Shown piece after piece: positions 6,502-8,716 of a DNA stretch of 8,716 nucleotides. Both the position numbers and the translations under genes were made by a program. Below the pieces are notes generated by a model. It was given only the letters and a program-made list of their open reading frames with translations, searched no databases and was not told where the DNA came from. Positions within the stretch are counted from its first letter, which is position 1, and each line of letters starts with the position of its first letter. The stretch comes from CAYXFD01 sp964464175 (GTDB lineage Bacteria > Cloacimonadota > Cloacimonadia > Cloacimonadales > JAJBBL01), in the NCBI GenBank assembly GCA_964464175.1, contig CAYXFD010000047.1, forward strand, positions 1-8,716. Direction: 5' to 3'.

Positions 6502-6543
6502 CTGAATGTCTTTGCCTGCTTGGGTGGCGGGTGGGAATAGATC
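6502..6543 (+). repeat. 42-bp direct repeat, copy 2
   Basis: It is identical to 205-246. Here it directly follows the 119-bp array and is followed by the block at 6556-6588, which in the left region precedes the 42-bp block (113-140). The modules are therefore in a different order in the two regions. Confidence 0.85.
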
Positions 6544-6610
6544 ATAAATTTTTCATGCTATTCCTTCCTCTGGTTTTTTATCTTTACTCCATGCTTCACT
6601 TCTTTGATTT

Positions 6611-6789
6611 TTCCCGGCATTAAAATAACGGTGAGGAAAAAAACCGTACGAGAATTTGCTGCGAAGATACTGTTCGACGAACGAAGTGAGGAGTTTATCG
6701 AAAGCAGTGAATTCGAGAAGGTTTTGCACCGTTACTTTTACGCCGGCGGGTTTTCTTTGGTATCTTTCTTTTGCCCGGTCAAAAGAAAG
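6611..6789 (+). repeat. Structured repeat element, copy B
   Basis: This is the second copy of the element at 289-469, in the same orientation. Helix 1 pairs ATTTGCTGC (6654-6662) with GCAGTGAAT (6704-6712): nine pairs including two G-T wobbles, enclosing 41 nt as in copy A. Compared with A, pairs 1, 2, 3 and 8 changed on both sides and remain paired. The end loop (6672-6691, gttcgacgaacgaagtgagg) differs from A at only two positions. The inner helix is weaker, with a bulge. The last hairpin pairs CTTTCTTTTG (6764-6773) with CAAAAGAAAG (6780-6789); relative to A, one base was gained in each arm. Flanks accgtacgaga and cgagaaggttt are identical to A. It is followed at once by an 11-bp array. 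Confidence 0.6.
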
Positions 6790-6827
6790 TACATAGAAAG
6801 TACATAGAAAGTACATAGAAAGTACAT
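6784..6827 (+). repeat. 11-bp tandem array, four units
   Basis: Four exact copies of agaaagtacat begin inside the 3' arm of the last hairpin of element B. A degenerate fifth unit (tgaaagcat) follows. Period and agaaag core match the array at 481-601, but the unit differs in its last bases, so each array probably expanded on its own from the same starting site. Confidence 0.95.
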
Positions 6828-6969
6828 TGAAAGCATAGAAAAACATGCTTTTACCATGCTTTTCTCCCCTGCTGCCCTACCGCAGGTATTTTTTTTTACT
6901 TCAATGCTATTCACCCGCAGGCTTTATTCCCTTCCAGAATCTGCAAGATCATTCACCCCACCCCACATC
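6828..6969. other. Gene-free stretch between array and barrel gene
   Basis: It holds a 7-bp inverted repeat, aaagcat (6830-6836) and atgcttt (6845-6851), and two further ccgcagg motifs near 6891 and 6916. On the minus strand this is the 3' region of the barrel gene; a run of A on the plus strand is absent, and no hairpin followed by a U-tract was found, so no terminator is called. Confidence 0.5.
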
Positions 6970-7965
6970 TCATAAACTAACCGAAAGAAACAGCGAGTTA
7001 TACCTCTCCCATTCCAGATACAGCAAATAAGCCAGATCAAAACGGATATTTGTCAGTCCGGCAATACCAGCCATAAAACCGGCACCAAAAGTCAGCCTTT
7101 TACTGTCTGCCGTCACCAGTTCCTGAGCATACCCGCCTCTGAGAGTAAACTCTTTGCTCAAAAAGTATTCCACCCCCAAATGCAGATTATCCTCCTCATC
7201 ATAAAACAGGCTTTTCTGCAGATCAATGGCTGCCCTGAATTTCTCTTCCTTCCGCAGATAACCGACAGTCCAGTTAACCGGAAGATTTTCGCTGTAAGAA
7301 CCCAAAGCGGTTCCGGCAGAATTCTCGCTTTTCCATCTGATATAATTCACCGGATTCTTGAAAACCAGTGAGAAGTTGTCTTTCGAGGTCGGCTTGATCT
7401 TCAGTCCGAGATCGATCCCGAATCCTGAAGCGGAACCGGAAACCCGGTTGGCGAGCAACTCCGGATGCAGATCACTATCCGCACTGTTATTCCCGAAAGA
7501 GGCATAGAAGAACTTTCCGGTAATCCCGAAAAACAAGAGTTTCTCCGGGATCACTCCTCCGGCAAGGAGATTACCGGGAAGAGCTCCATCGAGACCAAGG
7601 GAGAGATATCCGGTAAACTCCGACAGAACGTCATCCCCGGAATAAAGCAGTCCCGTGCCCAGTACCGACCGTTCACCAAGGCGATGGGCATACCCCATAA
7701 AGGAGCAGGAAAAGAATTCCATCAACTCTGCCTGTTCGACGCTGAAGCTCCTATTTCCCTTCATATCGGCTAATCCGGCAGGGTTAAAGACCAGAGAACC
7801 GGCACCGGTCACTGCTGTCCGGTAAGCACCACCCATTCCCCAGGCTTCGGCACCGATAACATCTTCAATAAAGGCAGCCTGAATACTACTCTCCGACCCC
7901 TGCAGGCAGCAGGCAAAGACTAACAGTAACAGCGAACAAAGGACTATATTTTTCATGATAATCAT
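6970..7965 (-). CDS. PorV/PorQ-like outer-membrane beta-barrel protein
   Basis: This 331-residue protein has an N-terminal signal sequence (NIVLCSLLLLVFACCL, about 6-21) followed by the hallmark of the PorV/PorQ (UPF0164) family: GAEAWGMGGAYRTAV (38-52) and FNPAGLA (60-66). The rest alternates short amphipathic strands, as in FadL-like outer-membrane barrels, and ends in a beta strand (YNSLFLSVSL). In T9SS bacteria, PorV shuttles cargo to the attachment complex; many paralogues exist whose role is unknown, so PorV itself is not claimed. The first ATG is one base after the upstream stop codon. The ATG at 7956 is a good alternative: AGG at 7966-7968 lies 9 nt before it, and it gives the more usual MKN signal-peptide start. 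LVFAC loosely resembles a lipobox, but its second residue is atypical. Confidence 0.82.
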   Translation of the reverse strand: MIIMKNIVLCSLLLLVFACCLQGSESSIQAAFIEDVIGAEAWGMGGAYRTAVTGAGSLVFNPAGLADMKGNRSFSVEQAELMEFFSCSFMGYAHRLGERSVLGTGLLYSGDDVLSEFTGYLSLGLDGALPGNLLAGGVIPEKLLFFGITGKFFYASFGNNSADSDLHPELLANRVSGSASGFGIDLGLKIKPTSKDNFSLVFKNPVNYIRWKSENSAGTALGSYSENLPVNWTVGYLRKEEKFRAAIDLQKSLFYDEEDNLHLGVEYFLSKEFTLRGGYAQELVTADSKRLTFGAGFMAGIAGLTNIRFDLAYLLYLEWERYNSLFLSVSL

Positions 7966-7966
7966 C

Positions 7967-8467
7967 CTATTTCACCATCACGAAGGTGGTCATTTTTTCC
8001 TGAAAGAAGTTCTCTGCCTCGGAGTCACTGACTTTCAGGTGGAAGATATATCTCCCGTTCTTTGCCCTGCGGTTATGATCGGACATCCCGTCCCACCAGA
8101 GAATGATCTCCACCGCTTCACCTGTTCCGTCGGGTCCCCGTTTTTCGCTGTAAACAGGTTCCAGTTCTGTAATGGTTCTCACCAGATTGCCCCTGACATT
8201 GAATATTTTTCCGGTTATCCAGACAAAGCGGGCTTGTGATTCGACCTTGAAGCTTATCCTCAGCCCCTCGCCCTCTTCTCCTCCAAAAAAACTATAGCTT
8301 GAATAGGGGGAGAAAGGGTTGGGTGCAGCCTTTAAATCACTGATTACCAGATATCTTGCTTGTCTTTCTGCTGCTTCTGCCGTTGTTGTAAGTCCCGGGA
8401 TGAGAGGGGAGAGGATCCCGGTCTGCCAGATCATGATTATCAGGATCACGGTTTTTAATGTCCGCAT
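7967..8467 (-). CDS. Exported small protein with FlgD-like Ig tail
   Basis: This 166-residue protein has an N-terminal hydrophobic segment (about 6-25, followed by AEA at 30-32), consistent with a signal peptide. The mature part contains APNPFSP (48-54), GKIFNVRGNLVRTI (86-99), WWDGMSD (124-130) and NGRYIFHLKV (137-146). These follow the pattern of the FlgD Ig-like or T9SS-type beta-sandwich found at the end of many large exported proteins of FCB bacteria. Here the sandwich forms almost the whole protein. It lacks the usual basic final strand of a type A sorting domain and ends FVMVK, so secretion by T9SS is uncertain. A strong GGAGGT site precedes the start. The barrel gene follows after one base, so the two are very probably co-transcribed. 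Confidence 0.8.
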   Translation of the reverse strand: MRTLKTVILIIMIWQTGILSPLIPGLTTTAEAAERQARYLVISDLKAAPNPFSPYSSYSFFGGEEGEGLRISFKVESQARFVWITGKIFNVRGNLVRTITELEPVYSEKRGPDGTGEAVEIILWWDGMSDHNRRAKNGRYIFHLKVSDSEAENFFQEKMTTFVMVK

Positions 8468-8470
8468 TTT

Positions 8471-8476
8471 ACCTCC
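8471..8476 (-). promoter_or_regulatory. Strong ribosome binding site of the FlgD-Ig gene
   Basis: On the minus strand GGAGGT lies just before the ATG at 8467 (GGAGGTAAAATG). It is the best Shine-Dalgarno sequence in the window and fixes this start. Confidence 0.75.
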
Positions 8477-8490
8477 GTGTTATTCTTATC

Positions 8491-8655
8491 TCAGTTTGGA
8501 TCTCTTTCCTGTACGAACGGTAAATAAGGAGAGAGTTGCAGGTTAATTTTTTTCTTCCTGCTCTTCCGCTGTGCTTGCTCTGCTTCCGCAGGCTTTTCAC
8601 TTTTTACGTCATCATTCTTCACATTGTCAGAAGGGTTTTCTTCAGAACCTGTTTC
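8491..8655 (-). other. Short charged open frame, possible gene remnant
   Basis: A frame of 54 codons is open on the minus strand between an in-frame TAA at 8656-8658 and a TGA at 8491-8493, ending 23 nt before the FlgD-Ig gene. It has no ATG; GTG at 8620-8622 is the only plausible start, without a clear ribosome binding site. The translation is acidic then basic (SEENPSDNVKNDD, then QRKSRKKKINLQLSPYLPF) and could be the tail of a lost upstream gene. Against this, bases about 8573-8590 belong to the ttgctctgct...ccgcagg repeat family, so much of it may be repeat DNA. Confidence 0.25.
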
Positions 8656-8672
8656 TTAACCAAGTCCGTCCC

Positions 8673-8696
8673 AGACGGGGCGTGGAGACTGTGTGA
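8673..8696 (-). repeat. Dispersed 24-bp repeat, right-end copy
   Basis: It reads agacgggg...ggagactgtgtga and is the inverted counterpart of 20-43 (22 of 24 bases). Just before it, ccgtc-cca-gacgg (8666-8678) forms a 5-bp hairpin overlapping the repeat. The left copy lacks this hairpin. Confidence 0.6.
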
Positions 8697-8716
8697 TAAA
8701 TGGAAGTTAATCTGAT

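Noticed and set aside
5729..6505. 258-codon plus-strand open frame over the 119-bp array
   Set aside because: It is translated tandem-repeat DNA: the same bases are read in different frames in adjacent units, no ribosome binding site is present, and the product is a Cys- and Phe-rich repeat unlike a real domain.
7900..7930. Lipoprotein signal (LVFAC) in the barrel protein
   Set aside because: Phenylalanine at the second lipobox position is atypical, and family members are outer-membrane barrels rather than lipoproteins.

Overview
The window suggests a bacterium of the FCB group (Bacteroidota, Cloacimonadota and relatives). One protein ends in a type IX secretion (T9SS) type A sorting domain, another is a PorV/PorQ-like outer-membrane barrel, and a third carries a FlgD-like Ig tail with an APNPFSP motif. 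Cloacimonadota would fit, but this is a guess from protein style. No rRNA, tRNA or CRISPR array was seen.

All six convincing genes lie on the minus strand, in two clusters. Cluster 1, transcribed from 5623 to 625, encodes an Omp28-like T9SS cargo protein (674 aa), a PHP/CehA-type metallohydrolase (360 aa), a YhaM-like OB-fold plus HD 3'-5' exoribonuclease (319 aa) and a YycJ/WalJ-like metallo-beta-lactamase-fold hydrolase (261 aa). Gaps are 28, 51 and 66 nt, so an operon is likely: one surface protein followed by three cytoplasmic metal-dependent hydrolases. Cluster 2, transcribed from 8467 to 6970, encodes a FlgD-Ig-tail exported protein (166 aa) and a PorV/PorQ-like barrel protein (331 aa) separated by a single base. 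It looks like an envelope or secretion module.

The non-coding stretches (1-624, 5624-6969, 8468-8716) are filled with related repeats. (a) A structured element of about 180 bp occurs twice in the same orientation, at 289-469 and 6611-6789. Its main stem differs in sequence but stays paired at identical positions, around a conserved loop. (b) Each copy is followed by an 11-bp tandem array, with different units (agaaagtgctt and agaaagtacat). (c) A 119-bp tandem array at 5843-6475 has a two-unit (237-bp) higher-order period, and each unit carries a small hairpin. (d) There are several short perfect palindromes, a 42-bp identical block present twice, and a 24-bp sequence present once at each end of the window in opposite orientations. 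The shared modules occur in different orders in the two main regions.

The strongest candidate for something undescribed is the structured repeat (a) with its array (b): compensatory base changes, a conserved loop, fixed spacing, and placement just beyond the 3' end of each gene cluster.
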